From Rhizobiaceae bacterium (GTDB lineage Bacteria; Pseudomonadota; Alphaproteobacteria; Rhizobiales; Rhizobiaceae): a DNA stretch of 64,000 bases. Shown here in pieces: positions 18,150 through 26,941 of the stretch (within the stretch, counting starts at the first letter, position 1; the number at the start of each line of letters is the position of its first letter). A program made the position numbers and the translations under genes. A model generated the notes under the pieces. It ran no database searches and had not been told where the DNA came from. It saw only the letters and a program-made list of their open reading frames with translations. The stretch is from assembly GCA_017644105.1 (NCBI GenBank), contig JAEPMD010000003.1:96054-160053 (forward strand), written 5' to 3'.

Positions 18150-20420
18150 TTAATCTGCAGAGGTGTCGGCGAGAAATGCTGACACCCATGACAGAGCCGC
18201 ATTCCAGTTAATCGCGATCTCATTGGTTGAGAAAGATTTATGATGATCGATATAACATGCTTGCGGTGCACAGCCTTCCAGCTCTTTAATCGCGATTTCA
18301 TCCGCTGGAATTGAATTCGGCCCACCTGCGAGTGCACCTTTCGGCATCGGTGGGAATGATGGGTCAATATTCTTCGCAAAAATTCGCGCATGCTGGTTTT
18401 GCGATGAGCGTGTGCCATATCCGGTCACATAGGAAATCCCCATAATGTTGCGCCCAAGAATATAATCCATGCCCTTTCGCACGGCATTCAAATATCTCTT
18501 GTCTTTGACCAGATCATACGCGGATGCAACCACAACCATATTTTGCAGAACAGAAGAATTGGATCCCCACCCTAAGCCTTCATCGGCTTTGAACATAATG
18601 CCAAAGGCTTCATTATCCTGCATCGCGATATAATTGTCTGCGGCAGCCAATACTGACCTTTGCACAAATAAACGATCTTCGTCAGGAAGCGCATTTGGAA
18701 TGAGCGCCAGCTGCAGTCGTGCCAGACCCGCTAAAAAGCGCCAATCAATCCCACTTGGTTTAAATACGCCAGTTGACCAATATTTCGATGCCTTGATACG
18801 ATTGAGAAAGGATGCATCGCCAGTTGAGATAAAAAGCTCAACATCGGCCCAATAAAACTCATCGCTCACGTCATCATCATCATAATCGCCACCGCCATAT
18901 TGTCCGCCGGACGACGGTGCAAATAAATCAGGTGTGTTCAACGCAGCAGCATGAGCTTTTTTAGAAACGCTTATAAGCTGACGGGCATAATCGGCATCAT
19001 AAGGATTAAATAGACGTGCAGCTTGGGCAGTCACGGCTGCTAAGTTAAGTGTCGCCGCTGTCGATGGTCGATGAATACTCCGGAGGATGGGATCTTTATG
19101 CGGCCAAAGAGGCAGCCCATTCCATTCCACGCCATGAATTTTATGATGCGCCATGCCTGCATATTCTTGACCTTCAGGCACCTGCATACGCATTAAAAAA
19201 TCAAGCTGCCATTTTGCTTCTGCAAGAACATCGGGCAGATTGCCGGACGCATTATCATTGCGCAATTTTGCGTTGATCAGTTTTGACTTTGATCCTGAAT
19301 AATAAAGCGCACGTTCATAGCTGGATAACACTTGCGCCACTGCGATGCCGCCATTAACGACATATTTGCCAAAATCACCCGCATCGTACCAACCACCGGA
19401 CACATCTAGTTTTCCGCTACATGTCCAAGACTGATTATAAATCTTGCTGGCTGTTGATTTATCCAAACAAGGTGTCGCTCGATCGGCGGCATGACCTGCA
19501 GGACGGCCAAATTCTCGCCCTGCAATCTCTCGTGATATATCGATGCCACTTCGCACTAAGTAGAAATATGACAAGGCATCAACAGGCAGATTATCATAAA
19601 GATCAGGCTTAATTGAAAACACGTCACTGCGCACGCCATCCGCTTCTAAATAGACATTAGAAACAGAGTTGGGAAATTTACTGAAAATGATCTGATGCGC
19701 ATCAAAGCCCGAAGATGGGTCGAAACCGAAAGGCTGGGTATTGCCGTTTGCTAAAAGTTCACCTGCACTTGTTTTCAACGACCATCTGACCGGTTCCAAT
19801 GACGGATGGACCAGCGTTGCCACTTTAGGCCCATTAGGTAGATACCCAAGTTGATTGACATAAAGTGCAATGTCACTGCTGCTTGTCGAACCCCGTTCAA
19901 CCTCTCCATCTGTCAGTGACACTTCAGACAGACAAAACACATCCCCCGCTGGCGCACCACCAAATTGGAAGACGACTTGCGCACCTTCGACATTTTGATT
20001 GACTGAAAATGCGGACGACATGTTCGCACCCTGCGGATCAATTGTCTCAACCAATTCAGTGAGCGGTGTCCAAGGCTCTTTGCCTTCTTGTACGATAGCG
20101 CGGATTGTTTGTGTGCCATTACCCGTAGCGTCGACGGTTAAGTTATAATTCACACCGGATTGCAGATTGATATCACTCAGACCAATAATTGCGTCCCAAG
20201 GCTCAGATGTTTGCTCAACCACCTTGGTACAGAGTTTGCCGCTTTGATAGGTCAGCTCAACATTAGGCGTGCTCCACCAGGCTTCGCTAGCTCCTTGTGT
20301 TAAAAAACTAGGATCACCAATCAGCTCTTTGGCGCTCAGGCCGTCCACATGTGAATTGAGCCCAAGGCCGACAATAATCGTTTTTAAAATTAGAGTTTTA
20401 TATCTAAGACCAGCGTCCAT
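18150..20420 (-). CDS. Secreted glycoside hydrolase family 9 (endoglucanase-like)
   Basis: A 756-residue exported glycosidase. A hydrophobic leader (LILKTIIVGLGLNSHVDGLSA) is followed by a jelly-roll carbohydrate-binding module (about residues 40-180), an Ig-like N-terminal cellulase domain (about 185-270, beginning LYVNQLGYLPNGPKVATLV) and the (alpha/alpha)6 GH9 catalytic domain. The catalytic aspartates sit in GGWYDAGDFGKY near residue 345, and the proton-donor glutamate in FSTNEIAINWNA near residue 733. The family cleaves beta-1,4-glucans. The ATG at 20418-20420 is preferred, with GGGA 6 bases before it; a TTG at 20447 and an ATG at 20432 are upstream alternatives. No other polysaccharide-degrading genes lie nearby, so its natural substrate is uncertain. 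Confidence 0.87.
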   Translation of the reverse strand: MDAGLRYKTLILKTIIVGLGLNSHVDGLSAKELIGDPSFLTQGASEAWWSTPNVELTYQSGKLCTKVVEQTSEPWDAIIGLSDINLQSGVNYNLTVDATGNGTQTIRAIVQEGKEPWTPLTELVETIDPQGANMSSAFSVNQNVEGAQVVFQFGGAPAGDVFCLSEVSLTDGEVERGSTSSSDIALYVNQLGYLPNGPKVATLVHPSLEPVRWSLKTSAGELLANGNTQPFGFDPSSGFDAHQIIFSKFPNSVSNVYLEADGVRSDVFSIKPDLYDNLPVDALSYFYLVRSGIDISREIAGREFGRPAGHAADRATPCLDKSTASKIYNQSWTCSGKLDVSGGWYDAGDFGKYVVNGGIAVAQVLSSYERALYYSGSKSKLINAKLRNDNASGNLPDVLAEAKWQLDFLMRMQVPEGQEYAGMAHHKIHGVEWNGLPLWPHKDPILRSIHRPSTAATLNLAAVTAQAARLFNPYDADYARQLISVSKKAHAAALNTPDLFAPSSGGQYGGGDYDDDDVSDEFYWADVELFISTGDASFLNRIKASKYWSTGVFKPSGIDWRFLAGLARLQLALIPNALPDEDRLFVQRSVLAAADNYIAMQDNEAFGIMFKADEGLGWGSNSSVLQNMVVVASAYDLVKDKRYLNAVRKGMDYILGRNIMGISYVTGYGTRSSQNQHARIFAKNIDPSFPPMPKGALAGGPNSIPADEIAIKELEGCAPQACYIDHHKSFSTNEIAINWNAALSWVSAFLADTSAD

Positions 20421-20538
20421 ATCAAATCCCATCTCATATTCGGGCAAACCTTTTGGAAAGGCTTCATCGCATCATGCAAACGTAAATTCTCAATGCACAA
20501 TGAAACAATAATGTGAAAATGATACTAACGGCTTGAGA

Positions 20539-21003
20539 TTAAGAGCTGGTTGCAGATGCCGGCATGAGCTCATCAAGGCCCAATAATGAATTGATGTCAG
20601 GACGCGCTTTAACCAAGTCGTCTATTGTGTATTCAGACAACACTTCAAAAAACGCATTCAACGCGCGACGTAGCGCAGAGTTCAATCCACAGCTATCAAC
20701 CAAAGGGCATTCCGATGCGTCATTTTCAAAACACTCGGCCATCGCAAAATTATCTTCTGTGGTTTTGACGACATCAAGCAAAGTGATTTCATTGGCGGGG
20801 CGCGCAAGACGAACGCCACCATTGCGTCCACGCACGGTTTCCATAATGCCCGCTTTTGCCAATGGTTGGAGAATTTTGAACAAAAATAGTTCTGAAACTG
20901 AATAAGCTTTTGCGATATCAGGAATTCGACTTAAGTTCTCTGAATCCGCTGCACAATACATCAACATCCGGACCGCATAGTTTGTTTGGCGCGTTAATCG
21001 CAT
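20539..21003 (-). CDS. rirA: Iron-responsive Rrf2-family regulator RirA
   Basis: A 154-residue Rrf2-family repressor. The N-terminal winged helix-turn-helix includes LSRIPDIAKAYSVSELFLFK (about residues 24-43) and the wing VRGRNGGVRL. Three cysteines at positions 91, 99 and 105 (CFENDASECPLVDSC) match the iron-sulfur cluster ligands of rhizobial RirA. RirA represses iron-uptake genes when iron is plentiful and loses activity as its cluster breaks down. The downstream stretch FFEVLSEYTIDDLVKARPDI is also nearly identical to what I recall of RirA. An Irr-type ICE box sits 34 bases upstream, suggesting cross-control by heme status. It is monocistronic and divergent from the cytochrome c' gene. 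Confidence 0.95.
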   Translation of the reverse strand: MRLTRQTNYAVRMLMYCAADSENLSRIPDIAKAYSVSELFLFKILQPLAKAGIMETVRGRNGGVRLARPANEITLLDVVKTTEDNFAMAECFENDASECPLVDSCGLNSALRRALNAFFEVLSEYTIDDLVKARPDINSLLGLDELMPASATSS

Positions 21004-21036
21004 TTCAAATTCCTGTTTTTATCAATTTTTATATAG

Positions 21037-21053
21037 TTTAGAACACTTCTAAT
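21037..21053 (-). promoter_or_regulatory. ICE box (Irr operator) upstream of rirA
   Basis: TTTAGAA-CAC-TTCTAAT matches the palindromic iron control element TTTAGAA-N3-TTCTAAA described for the rhizobial Irr regulator at 13 of 14 defined positions. It overlaps the likely promoter region of rirA. A second dyad, ATTAAAG-N7-CTTTAAT (21052-21072), abuts it and may be another operator. Confidence 0.65.
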
Positions 21054-21207
21054 TAAAGTACACCCCTTTAATCAAGTTTTATTTTATCCAATTGTTTCCT
21101 TCAAACCGTTGATTATGTGGATTGGTTGTGTAGAGTTTGCGTGGGGAAGAGTGTTTTCTGCAGTTTTCGGGGAATTGCAGAGATCGAAAAAAACGGAAGG
21201 GTTATAA

Positions 21208-21687
21208 ATGAAATTTTATAGCAAGTTCAAAACAGCGACAGCCGTCGTTGGTGTTTCAATGTTAATGGTCATCGGTCAGCAAGCAACCGCAATGGACGAC
21301 GCGGATGCGATTGTAAAAGAACGCCAAGTTGTCATGGACAACATTAAAAATACGGTTGGTGCTTTATCAAAAGCAGTGAAATCAGGTGCATCATCAGACG
21401 ATATCCTTGCGGCAGCTGATGCATTTCTCGCAGCAACCACTACATCTGTGACAGTAGCGGCGTTTGAAACCAATACCCACGGCAAGTCTACGGTTAAAAC
21501 AACAGCGACTGAAAAGGTCTGGTCAGATTGGGATCGCTTTGAACAAGCCTTGGTCGACATGGAAAATGGTGCCAAAGAAATCCAAATGGCCGCTGCTGGT
21601 GGAACACTAAACTCTGAAGATCAGCTCGGTGTTGCGCTTAAAGAATGCGGGTTCTGCCACCGTAGCGCAGGTTACCGTTCAAGATAA
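21208..21687 (+). CDS. Periplasmic class II cytochrome c (cytochrome c'/c-556 type)
   Basis: A 159-residue exported protein with a signal peptide (MKFYSKFKTATAVVGVSMLM, cleaved near residue 28) and a heme-binding CGFCH motif at residues 147-151, close to the C-terminus as is characteristic of class II cytochromes c. The body should be a four-helix bundle; KERQVVMDNIKNTVGALSKA fits its first helix. Such proteins act as electron carriers or nitric-oxide binders in the periplasm. It has a strong GGAAGGG ribosome binding site. It converges with the cytochrome b561 gene (7 bases apart), an arrangement that suggests they work together, although they are not co-transcribed. Confidence 0.9.
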   Translation: MKFYSKFKTATAVVGVSMLMVIGQQATAMDDADAIVKERQVVMDNIKNTVGALSKAVKSGASSDDILAAADAFLAATTTSVTVAAFETNTHGKSTVKTTATEKVWSDWDRFEQALVDMENGAKEIQMAAAGGTLNSEDQLGVALKECGFCHRSAGYRSR

Positions 21688-21694
21688 AACGCAG

Positions 21695-22375
21695 TTAAGC
21701 GTTATAAACAAAATAGGCTATGGCAACGGCAACCAAGATTGCCATAGCTGCCAAAATCGGCTTCTTCTCATCAAGCGACGGTGCTTTTTCAGCATAATCC
21801 TCAGTGACTTCTTTTTGGCCGGTGACCATTGGCTTTACGATGTCGTCTTTCTTGATAAATCTATAAAATGCAATCGCCGCCAAATGCAGGACAATTAATC
21901 CAACGATCAATTTCGCATTGATCCCATGATAGGTGGTTGCCTGATAGCTAATCTCACCAGACACATATTTGGCAAGCGGACCTTGCAACAGAATTTCATC
22001 ATCTGAGATCAAACCTGTAGCAACCTGCAAAGCAATGATGCCAAGCATCGCAATCACAGATAATGCGGCAATCGGACTATGACCAATCATGCCTTTGAAT
22101 TTTTCAGAGCTTGGATTTTTTACATAACTTAGTACCGCGCCTGGTCCTTTGATAAAGGTGTGAAATAGTGCTGTCCTTGAACCAATCACACCCCATATCA
22201 CCCGGAAAATGAGCAAAGCCAATACACAATGGCCAGAAATAAAATGGATATCCATTTCATCCAGTCGGAATGATATGAATGAGACCAATATGCAAATCAA
22301 AAGCAGCCAGTGAAATGTTCGAATATAAATATCCCACACTTTGATTTTTGATGTCTGCTTATCCATTCGACCCAC
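21695..22375 (-). CDS. Cytochrome b561-family diheme membrane protein
   Basis: A 226-residue protein with four main hydrophobic helices, beginning IKVWDIYIRTFHWLLLICIL, where the histidine in FHW is the usual heme ligand of the bacterial cytochrome b561 / Ni-hydrogenase b-type fold. Further histidines occur in HFISGHCVLALLIFRVIWG and in YHGINAKLIVGLIVLHLAA, matching the four ligands of two b hemes. A fifth hydrophobic stretch ends the protein. It would shuttle electrons between quinol and a periplasmic cytochrome. The convergent cytochrome c' gene is the obvious candidate partner. Confidence 0.88.
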   Translation of the reverse strand: MGRMDKQTSKIKVWDIYIRTFHWLLLICILVSFISFRLDEMDIHFISGHCVLALLIFRVIWGVIGSRTALFHTFIKGPGAVLSYVKNPSSEKFKGMIGHSPIAALSVIAMLGIIALQVATGLISDDEILLQGPLAKYVSGEISYQATTYHGINAKLIVGLIVLHLAAIAFYRFIKKDDIVKPMVTGQKEVTEDYAEKAPSLDEKKPILAAMAILVAVAIAYFVYNA

Positions 22376-22443
22376 CTATATCTACATTCCCATGAGCGCA
22401 TACTAACATGCTGCAGATTTGGTTCAATACCGTCGCAAAGATC

Positions 22444-22478
22444 AAAAAAACCGCCGAACTTTCACAAGTCGGCGGTTT
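22444..22478 (-). terminator. Terminator of the FAH hydrolase operon
   Basis: On the minus strand AAACCGCCGA (22469-22478) pairs perfectly with TCGGCGGTTT (22448-22457) across an 11-base loop and is followed by a T-run. It lies 23 bases after the stop codon of the gene at 22501-23346. Confidence 0.88.
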
Positions 22479-22500
22479 CACAAATCATGCGAAAGAGATC

Positions 22501-23346
22501 TTACGCGTCTTGATCCACATTTTGTGTCTGCGTGCCTAGTTTGGAAATAGACAAGGACATCACATCACCCTTTTTAAGATAAACAGGTGGTTTCATACCC
22601 ATGCCAACGCCAGGAGGCGTGCCAGTTGAAATGACATCACCTGGATGCAATGTCATCATTTGAGACAGATGAGAAATGATCGTTGCAACGGTAAAGATCA
22701 TGGTTGAGGTTGTGCCTGTTTGCATACGCTGACCGTTTACATCAAGCCACATGTCCAAATCTTGCGGATCACCCACTTCGTCGGCTGTGACCAACCAAGG
22801 GCCGATCGGACCGAATGTGTCGCAGGATTTGCCCTTTGTCCACTGGCCGGTCAGTTTTGTCTGGAATGTACGCTCTGACACATCGTTCGCAACACAATAA
22901 CCAGCGACATAGTCCAACGCTTCGTCTTCTGAGACATATTTACATTTTTCGCCGATCACCACACCAAGCTCAACCTCCCAATCTGATGTTTCGGATCCGC
23001 GCGGCAAGAACACAGTGTCATTGGCGCCAACAACAGCAGAGGTCGCCTTCATAAATAGAATAGGATGATCTGGGATCGGTAGATTTGATTCAGCTGCGTG
23101 ATCTGAATAGTTCAAACCAATACACATGAATTTGCCAATTGAGCCCACACAAGGTCCAAAGCGCTGTTCACCCTGCACAACAGGCAAGCCATTCACATCT
23201 AATTCAGACAGCTTTGCAAGCGAAGCTTTTGACAATGCCGCACCATCAATATCACTGACCACAGCAGACAAATCACGGATGTTGCCTTCTGCATCGATAA
23301 TACCTGGCTTCTCCTGCCCTTCGGCACCATAACGAACAAGTTTCAT
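22501..23346 (-). CDS. Fumarylacetoacetate hydrolase family enzyme (probable 2,4-diketo-3-deoxy sugar acid hydrolase)
   Basis: A 281-residue FAH-family enzyme. The N-terminal MKLVRYGAEGQEKPGIID and the core FMCIGLNYSDHAAE, the metal-site glutamates in DWEVELGVVIGEK, and GDVISTGTPPGVGMG are standard. Family members with this length and start cleave 2,4-diketo-3-deoxy-L-fuconate or -rhamnonate (the LRA6 step) to pyruvate and a hydroxyacid. The adjoining SDR (a 2-keto-3-deoxy acid dehydrogenase candidate) and IlvD/Edd dehydratase supply the preceding two steps, supporting this role over ureidoglycolate or homoprotocatechuate chemistry. It is last in the minus-strand operon and is followed by a terminator. 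Confidence 0.85.
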   Translation of the reverse strand: MKLVRYGAEGQEKPGIIDAEGNIRDLSAVVSDIDGAALSKASLAKLSELDVNGLPVVQGEQRFGPCVGSIGKFMCIGLNYSDHAAESNLPIPDHPILFMKATSAVVGANDTVFLPRGSETSDWEVELGVVIGEKCKYVSEDEALDYVAGYCVANDVSERTFQTKLTGQWTKGKSCDTFGPIGPWLVTADEVGDPQDLDMWLDVNGQRMQTGTTSTMIFTVATIISHLSQMMTLHPGDVISTGTPPGVGMGMKPPVYLKKGDVMSLSISKLGTQTQNVDQDA

Positions 23347-23417
23347 TTATTTTTCCTCACATATTTGGCCAATGGCCATTATTTTCAGCTGTTAAGCGTC
23401 ATACTTGAAAATCTGTA

Positions 23418-25220
23418 TTAATGATTATCTCTGGGTACGCCTTTTTTCGCGATAGACTGATATTTCGTAGCGCCACGCAAGACCATGCCCTCTGAGAATG
23501 GTTCCACAAGACCGCGGAAATATTCCTGCCATGGAGATTGGTGACCTGGATGATCATAACCGCCATTTTCGTCATATTCCGCTTTGCGGGCTGCCAGCTC
23601 TTCGTCAGAAATGACGATATCAGCAGAACAAGCATTAAGATCAATCCGGACAGTGTCTCCGGTTTTCACCAGCGCCAATCCACCACCTGTTGCAGCTTCC
23701 GGCGAAGCATTCAAAATGGATGGCGAACCTGAAGTTCCTGATTGGCGACCATCACCCACACATGGAAGTGCTTCCACACCCTTTTTAAGCAGGTAACTTG
23801 GCGGACGCATATTCACAACTTCCGCACCTCCTGGATAACCAACAGGACCCGCACCGCGCATGATCAAAATACAGTTCTCATCGATATTCAATTCAGGATT
23901 ATCAATGCGATGATGGAAGTCCTCCGGTCCATCAAAAACAACTGCCCTACCCTCAAATGCATTTGGACTATCAGGGTTAGATAAATAACGCGCGCGGAAA
24001 TCAGGCGAAATCGCACTGGTTTTCATAATGGCGGAATCAAACAGATTGCCCTTCAAATTCACAAAGCCAGCATCTGGTTTCATCGGGTTTGAAATCGGCA
24101 TGATCACATCAGCATTTTCGCTTTTCACACCTTTACAATTCTCGCCCATGGTCTGACCATTTGCTGTGATAGCATCAGGATGCGGCAAGAGATCATTGGC
24201 GATCAATTCGCCAATCACAGCTGGCACGCCGCCAGCACGGTGATAATCTTCACCCAGATATTCACCAACCGGCTGCAAATTCACCAACATCGGTATTTTG
24301 TGACCAATATCCTGCCAGTCTTGATTATCAAGAGATACACCAAGATGGCGCGCAATTGCGTTCAAATGGATCGGTGCATTGGTGGAGCCGCCGATGGCTG
24401 AATTCACAACAATCGCATTTTCAAATGCTTCGCGCGTCATGATTTTTGTCGGCGTAAGGTCTTCCCAAACCATATCGACAATGCGGCGACCTGTTTCATA
24501 AGATATTTGTCCACGCTCGCGATAAGGTGCTGGGATAGCCGCAGAACCAGGCAATTGCATGCCAAGCGCTTCGGCGAGCGAGTTCATTGTGGTCGCTGTG
24601 CCCATTGTGTTGCAATAACCTACCGACGGGGTGGAAGACGCGACAAGATCCATCATGCCAGCATCATCAATTTCACCTTTGGCATGCAATTCACGTGCTT
24701 TCCACATGATGGTGCCCGAACCCGTGCGCTTGCCTTGATACCAGCCATTGAGCATTGGCCCTCCGGACAAGGCGATCGCAGGGATGTTGACCGTCGCAGC
24801 TGCCATCAGCAATGCCGGCGTTGTCTTATCACAGCCAATGGTCAGAACAACGCCATCAATCGGATAACCATACAATGTTTCAACCAAAGACAAATAAGCA
24901 AGGTTACGGTCCAGCATCGCTGTAGGACGCTTGCCAGTTTCCTGGATAGGATGCACGGGAATTTCAATCACCGTGCCACCGGCCGCAATCACACCATCAC
25001 GGACACGTTTGGCAAGCTCAATATGATGGCGATTACATGGCGATAGATCGGAGCCTGTTTGCGCGATACCAATGATCGGTTTACCAGATTGCAGCTCTTC
25101 ACGCGTCAGGCCATAATTCAGATATCGCTCTAAATATAGAGCCGTCATCTCGGAATTATTTTTATTATCGAACCAGTGTTTGGATCTTAAATCCTCTGGT
25201 TTTATTATTTTTTTTGACAT
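23418..25220 (-). CDS. IlvD/Edd family dehydratase (sugar-acid dehydratase)
   Basis: About 600 residues, an iron-sulfur dehydratase of the dihydroxyacid / phosphogluconate dehydratase superfamily. The cluster cysteines are in [20 protein letters not shown] and [10 protein letters not shown]-terminal signatures include [11 protein letters not shown] and [20 protein letters not shown]. Sequence style and neighbours point to an aldonate dehydratase (L-arabonate, D-xylonate or L-fuconate type) rather than the branched-chain enzyme. The ATG at 25218-25220 is chosen because GGAG lies 8 bases ahead; a TTG at 25232 is a weaker upstream option. It follows the SDR gene by 18 bases in the same unit. Confidence 0.9.
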   Translation of the reverse strand: MSKKIIKPEDLRSKHWFDNKNNSEMTALYLERYLNYGLTREELQSGKPIIGIAQTGSDLSPCNRHHIELAKRVRDGVIAAGGTVIEIPVHPIQETGKRPTAMLDRNLAYLSLVETLYGYPIDGVVLTIGCDKTTPALLMAAATVNIPAIALSGGPMLNGWYQGKRTGSGTIMWKARELHAKGEIDDAGMMDLVASSTPSVGYCNTMGTATTMNSLAEALGMQLPGSAAIPAPYRERGQISYETGRRIVDMVWEDLTPTKIMTREAFENAIVVNSAIGGSTNAPIHLNAIARHLGVSLDNQDWQDIGHKIPMLVNLQPVGEYLGEDYHRAGGVPAVIGELIANDLLPHPDAITANGQTMGENCKGVKSENADVIMPISNPMKPDAGFVNLKGNLFDSAIMKTSAISPDFRARYLSNPDSPNAFEGRAVVFDGPEDFHHRIDNPELNIDENCILIMRGAGPVGYPGGAEVVNMRPPSYLLKKGVEALPCVGDGRQSGTSGSPSILNASPEAATGGGLALVKTGDTVRIDLNACSADIVISDEELAARKAEYDENGGYDHPGHQSPWQEYFRGLVEPFSEGMVLRGATKYQSIAKKGVPRDNH

Positions 25221-25238
25221 TGTTTTCTCCAAAGATAT

Positions 25239-25982
25239 CTAACCGGCCCAACCACCATCGATCAGCATGGTCTGCCCGGTTGTAAATGCACTTTCATCAG
25301 AAGCAAGATAAACGGCCAACGCGCCCACTTCTTCTGGGGATCCGATACGGCCCATAGGTTGGCGCGCGATAAAGGCTTTGCGCGCTTCTTCATAATCGCC
25401 CATTGCATGCAAGCGATCTTCGAGCGATGGACTTTGAATGGTTCCAGGGCAAATTGCGTTACAGCGCACACCCGTTTTAATGTGATCAACAGCCACTGAT
25501 TTGGTCAATCCGATCACTGCTGCTTTCGTCGCGCCATAGACAAAACGATTTGGTGCACCGATGATTGATGACGCCGCTGATGACATATTAATGATCGAAC
25601 CATTGCCCTTTTCAAGCATAGCCGGGATGAACGCTTTGATCGTTCTGAACATGGATTTCACATTCAAATCGAAAGCAAAGTCCCATTCGTCATCCGTACA
25701 ATCCGAAATCGTGCCCGCATGCACAAATCCAGCGCAATTGAACAAGACGTCGGGTGAGAATTTTTGTGCGGCAGCAGCCACATCTGCATCCGAACGTACA
25801 TCCAATTTGTGCGTCGTCAAATTTTCAAGACCCAAATCATCCAATTGTGCTAGCAATTCTTCGTTTAGGTCAGTTGCGATGACCGCAGCACCTTCATTTG
25901 CCATCGCAATGGCAGTCGATCTGCCGATACCTTGCCCGGCGGCAGTTAATAATGCAGTTTTTCCAGCTAATCTATTTGTCAT
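25239..25982 (-). CDS. SDR-family oxidoreductase (probable 2-keto-3-deoxy sugar acid dehydrogenase)
   Basis: A 247-residue classical short-chain dehydrogenase. Cofactor motif TAAGQGIGRSTAIAM at about residues 13-27, Asp after the second strand (ATDLNEE) favouring NAD, NCAGFVHAG near 85, catalytic Ser in INMSSAASS and the YGATKAAVIG (YxxxK) pair near 148. The sequence resembles the DHRS6-like group that includes 2-keto-3-deoxy-L-fuconate dehydrogenase. Oxidation of a 2-keto-3-deoxy acid at C4 would give the substrate of the FAH hydrolase two genes on. A GGAGGATGCGAA ribosome binding site precedes its ATG. It is first of the three-gene catabolic unit, 63 bases after the GntR gene. Confidence 0.87.
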   Translation of the reverse strand: MTNRLAGKTALLTAAGQGIGRSTAIAMANEGAAVIATDLNEELLAQLDDLGLENLTTHKLDVRSDADVAAAAQKFSPDVLFNCAGFVHAGTISDCTDDEWDFAFDLNVKSMFRTIKAFIPAMLEKGNGSIINMSSAASSIIGAPNRFVYGATKAAVIGLTKSVAVDHIKTGVRCNAICPGTIQSPSLEDRLHAMGDYEEARKAFIARQPMGRIGSPEEVGALAVYLASDESAFTTGQTMLIDGGWAG

Positions 25983-26045
25983 TTCGCATCCTCCTAACTC
26001 TATATAAACTCACAAAATATCCCTGATATGCCCCGGCGTCTGAAA

Positions 26046-26702
26046 CTAACCTGACTTATGCAAATGGTTGGCGAGGCCCTTTTGGCAGGCCTCAACATCT
26101 CGATCGAGGGCCGCATTTAAAATATTCAAATGCTCTTTGATATTGTCTTGGCGGAAACCCGATCCTTCCGAGACCGCCAACATATGCATGCGGTGCAAAT
26201 CATAAATGTCGCGATGTTTGCGAATTAGAAGAGACGAACCACAACGTGAAATTAGTGTCTCGTGAAACTCCCATTCACATTCACACCACATATCAAACAA
26301 CTCTTTGCTGTTTTGATCGGCTTCAAACTTATTTTCCACATGTGCCAATTTGTGATGCGCCGCCGCCATCTGCGCTTCCCATTCAAGCCCACCCTTTTCG
26401 ATGGACAATCGCGCGCCTTCACATTCAATCAAAATTCTATGTTCAACAGCCTCGTTACATAATTCGAGCGAGGCCAGCGGGACTTTAAATCCCTTATTGT
26501 CCTGAAACTCAACCAAACCATCACATGACAAGCGAAACAAGATTTCCCTTAATTGGCTGGCGGAACAGCCATATTGCAAACGCAATTCTTCCGGCTTGAG
26601 CTTTAAACCAGGTTCGAAATGCGCAGAGATAAGACGGCGCCGAAAATCCCAGTAGATATCAACATCACCATCAGCTTGCTTGTCTAAAACTCTGGCTTCC
26701 AT
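26046..26702 (-). CDS. GntR-family (FCD) transcriptional regulator
   Basis: A 218-residue regulator with an N-terminal GntR winged helix (residues ~15-85: LKPEELRLQYGCSASQLREI) and an all-helical FCD ligand-binding domain. Metal-binding FCD histidines are plausible in CECEWEFHETLISRCGSSLL and near the C-terminus in NIKEHLNILNA. Such proteins repress sugar-acid catabolic genes until a pathway intermediate binds. It lies between the minus-strand catabolic unit and the divergent uxaA-like gene and may govern both. An 11-bp perfect inverted repeat at 26795-26825 in the divergent control region is the likely operator. Confidence 0.9.
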   Translation of the reverse strand: MEARVLDKQADGDVDIYWDFRRRLISAHFEPGLKLKPEELRLQYGCSASQLREILFRLSCDGLVEFQDNKGFKVPLASLELCNEAVEHRILIECEGARLSIEKGGLEWEAQMAAAHHKLAHVENKFEADQNSKELFDMWCECEWEFHETLISRCGSSLLIRKHRDIYDLHRMHMLAVSEGSGFRQDNIKEHLNILNAALDRDVEACQKGLANHLHKSG

Positions 26703-26794
26703 GCTTGTCCTTTTAAGAGCTCGAACTCTGCATTTTAAGGTTCATAATATTTTCGTTCCGTTAGGGATGGCATATTTTTATCACAAAAACCAGT

Positions 26795-26825
26795 ATTTTC
26801 GTGAATTTTATTTATTCACGAAAAT
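26795..26825. promoter_or_regulatory. Inverted-repeat operator candidate between GntR gene and uxaA-like gene
   Basis: ATTTTCGTGAA (26795-26805) and TTCACGAAAAT (26815-26825) are perfect 11-bp arms around a 9-base A/T spacer. Part of the same motif (ATATTTTCGTT) recurs near 26747-26757. It stands mid-way in the 239-base divergent control region, the natural place for the regulator encoded next to it. Confidence 0.6.
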
Positions 26826-26941
26826 TTCGATATTTTTGTTTAATCTCTTGTGACGGGACCGCATTCTTGATACCAATATGTGAAAACAAGAGAGCACATA
26901 TATGAAAAGCGACGTTCCACCGCTTTATTTGGGGAGAGAAA

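Noticed and set aside
24507..25046. A 179-codon plus-strand frame opposite the IlvD/Edd gene
   Set aside because: Antisense shadow rich in Arg, His and Cys with no plausible fold or start signal.
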